Of a DNA stretch of 17,622 nt, positions 16,281 to 17,622 are shown one piece after another. The stretch covers positions 1 through 17,622 of the forward strand of contig CAYPNM010000054.1 in the NCBI GenBank assembly GCA_964412105.1, read 5' to 3'. Within the stretch, counting starts at the first letter, position 1, and each line of letters opens with the position of its first letter. The translations under genes and the position numbers were made by a program. A model generated the notes under the pieces. That model did no database searches and was not told where the DNA came from. It was given only the letters and a program-made list of their open reading frames with translations. This stretch comes from JAKAGZ01 sp964412105. Its GTDB lineage: Bacteria; Bacteroidota; Ignavibacteria; Ignavibacteriales; Ignavibacteriaceae.

Positions 16281-17401
16281 TTTATCATCCTAAATATAAA
16301 CTCTACGATCTAGGAAAAGGCCATCCTTTTAATCCCATAAGAGCAGAAATGGTTTTGGACCTTCTGAGCGAATTAGGATATAAGGCTGATTGCATAGAAC
16401 CTGAATCTGTAACTCCTGAGATGCTTTATTCAATCCATGATGAAAACTATGTAAATGCAATCGAAGCTTTGAGCAAAGGGAAAAAACTTAAAAATGATGA
16501 AATGTTCGGGCTGGGAACTCTTGATAATCCCGTGGCAAAAGGAATGGCGGAAGGAGCTAGATATCAGGCGGGCGGAACTTTACTAGCAGCAAGGCTTCTT
16601 ATAAAAGGAGAGGCAAAAAAGGTCTTACAACTTGGCGGGGGATTTCATCACGCACATAAGAACCTTGCGTCAGGATTCTGTATCTATAATGATTTAGCAC
16701 TTGCTATAAAAGAAATGACAAATTACGGATGGCATGTTGCCTACATTGATGTTGATGTTCATCATGGGGATGGTGTTCAGGAAATATTTTATTCTGATGA
16801 CAAAGTAATGACGATATCGTTACATGAATCCGGAGAATATTTATTTCCCGGCACTGGTTTTATTCATGAACTTGGTCAGGGGATGGGTCGATCTCTGAAA
16901 TTGAATGTACCATTAGATCCCTTCACTGAAGGAGAATCATATATTGAAGTAATGAACGGAATAATTGATCCGGCATTAAAATGGTTTCGCCCTGATGCAC
17001 TTGTAGTTATGGTTGGGGCGGATGCTCATTTTTCCGATCCCCTTGCTGATCTTATGTTGACCACAATAGATTATGAAAATATATTCAGAAGAATACTTGG
17101 CTTTGCTGATAATTATAGTAATGGCAAAGTAATGTTTACACTCGGCGGCGGATATTCACTTACCGCTACGCCAAGAATATGGGTAATTCTTTATTTATTA
17201 CTCTTAAACTTAGAAATCCCTAAAAAAATACCACTAAACTGGATTAAGAATTGGGAGAAAGTAACCGAACAAAAGCTTCCTGAATTAATGCACGATACAA
17301 TTCCCGCTTTTGATCCAATTGAGCGTAAAACCGAAATAGTAAAACATAATAGAGATCTTATAATTCGAGTAAATGATTCTGTTGCTCAGTACTGGATCTG
17401 A
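16268..17401 (+). CDS. acuC: Zinc-dependent protein deacetylase of the HDAC/AcuC family
   Basis: This 377-residue enzyme of the class I HDAC fold removes acetyl groups from lysine. All catalytic positions are visible: the His pair in GGGFHHAH (His127, His128), zinc ligands Asp163 and His165 in DVDVHHGDG, the third ligand Asp257 in GADAHFSDP, and the transition-state Tyr296 in GGGYS. Length is close to the Bacillus AcuC of about 390 residues. AcuC there deacetylates and reactivates acetyl-CoA synthetase. The ATG overlaps the end of the CBS-ACT gene by 13 bases, so they are co-translated. With the upstream acetyltransferase it would make Acs activity reversible. A related amidohydrolase such as acetoin or polyamine deacetylase is possible in principle, but the neighbourhood favours AcuC. 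Confidence 0.92.
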   Translation: MCKIIYHPKYKLYDLGKGHPFNPIRAEMVLDLLSELGYKADCIEPESVTPEMLYSIHDENYVNAIEALSKGKKLKNDEMFGLGTLDNPVAKGMAEGARYQAGGTLLAARLLIKGEAKKVLQLGGGFHHAHKNLASGFCIYNDLALAIKEMTNYGWHVAYIDVDVHHGDGVQEIFYSDDKVMTISLHESGEYLFPGTGFIHELGQGMGRSLKLNVPLDPFTEGESYIEVMNGIIDPALKWFRPDALVVMVGADAHFSDPLADLMLTTIDYENIFRRILGFADNYSNGKVMFTLGGGYSLTATPRIWVILYLLLLNLEIPKKIPLNWIKNWEKVTEQKLPELMHDTIPAFDPIERKTEIVKHNRDLIIRVNDSVAQYWI

Positions 17402-17562
17402 ATAATATTTGATCAAACCTTCCATCATAATTATTTACCACCTGGTCAGAAATATGGTAATGTTATAATTTTATTCTTATAAATAATTATAACCTGTCAT
17501 AGGGATAGTTTTTCAAGCTATATTTACCTCTGGGAATATAGGACAAGACCAGGGTTAAGGCT
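17402..17562. other. Non-coding gap after acuC with a long-loop inverted repeat
   Basis: No gene is visible. GTTATAATT (17462-17470) and its exact complement AATTATAAC (17485-17493) form a 9-base inverted repeat with a 14-base spacer. TTACCA (17435-17440) pairs with TGGTAA (17455-17460). Neither is followed by a clear T-run, so the end of the acetylation operon is not firmly placed. Confidence 0.35.
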
Positions 17563-17622
17563 CAATAGTGGCTAATAGCAGGCCAATAGCAGTACAATAG
17601 ATGCCCAATAGCAGCGCAATAG
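17563..17622. repeat. Degenerate tandem array of CAATAG with 10-11-base period
   Basis: CAATAG (or TAATAG once) starts at 17563, 17573, 17584, 17595, 17606 and 17617: one step of 10 and four of exactly 11 bases. The linkers vary (CAGTA, ATGCC, CAGCG). The array runs to the right edge and may continue. The period is not a multiple of three, so a protein repeat is unlikely, and is close to one turn of DNA. It could be a short minisatellite or a row of protein sites on one face of the helix. Confidence 0.75.

Noticed and set aside
17563..17622. CRISPR array
   Set aside because: The repeated unit is six conserved bases with an 11-base period, far shorter than CRISPR repeats and spacers, and no cas genes are present.

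Overview
The window reads as an AT-rich Gram-negative bacterial chromosome segment. Evidence for a Gram-negative envelope is the outer-membrane porin with a signal peptide and a C-terminal phenylalanine. Many starts have good Shine-Dalgarno sequences (GGAGG or GGGGG). The mix of gene families would suit the Bacteroidota/Ignavibacteria/Chlorobi neighbourhood, but that placement is inference from family resemblance, not a tested result. There are no phage genes, transposases or CRISPR arrays.

Layout. (1) 1-650: a tRNA-Arg (anticodon CCU), about 300 bases of non-coding DNA, and a 57-residue single-span membrane protein. (2) 654-2246, minus strand: a DASS/SLC13-type carboxylate transporter. (3) 2612-4995: an overlapping LytS-type sensor kinase and LytTR response regulator, divergent from the transporter. 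(4) 5220-8210: an outer-membrane porin and a short CstA-family transporter, closed by a strong hairpin. (5) 8369-10369: four co-directional genes: a 4-span membrane protein, a 96-residue unknown protein, a Cys-free single-domain ArsA/Get3-type ATPase, and an 87-residue protein resembling the MIP18/DUF59 fold. (6) 10478-13118: an acetate uptake transporter (SatP/YaaH family) and AMP-forming acetyl-CoA synthetase, closed by an intrinsic terminator. (7) 13216-17401: a GNAT/NDP-forming-synthetase fusion (Pat-type protein acetyltransferase), a CBS-ACT protein (AcuB-like) and a class I HDAC-type deacetylase (AcuC-like). (8) The right edge ends in an array of 10-11-base repeats carrying CAATAG.

How it fits together. 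Nearly everything recognisable concerns small organic acids. DASS would import di/tricarboxylates. The kinase/regulator pair resembles E. coli BtsS/BtsR, which senses pyruvate and controls a CstA-family pyruvate importer. Here such a transporter lies just downstream behind a porin. Acetate enters by SatP and is activated by Acs. Acs carries the conserved C-terminal lysine (K642) that is acetylated in other bacteria. The next three genes supply a likely acetyltransferase, a regulatory-domain protein and a deacetylase, matching the logic of Bacillus acuABC, except that the small AcuA is replaced by a large Pat-like fusion. That fusion's synthetase half looks catalytically dead (His replaced by Lys451, ATP-grasp gutted). 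The least understood part is the ArsA-type ATPase cluster directly before the acetate genes.
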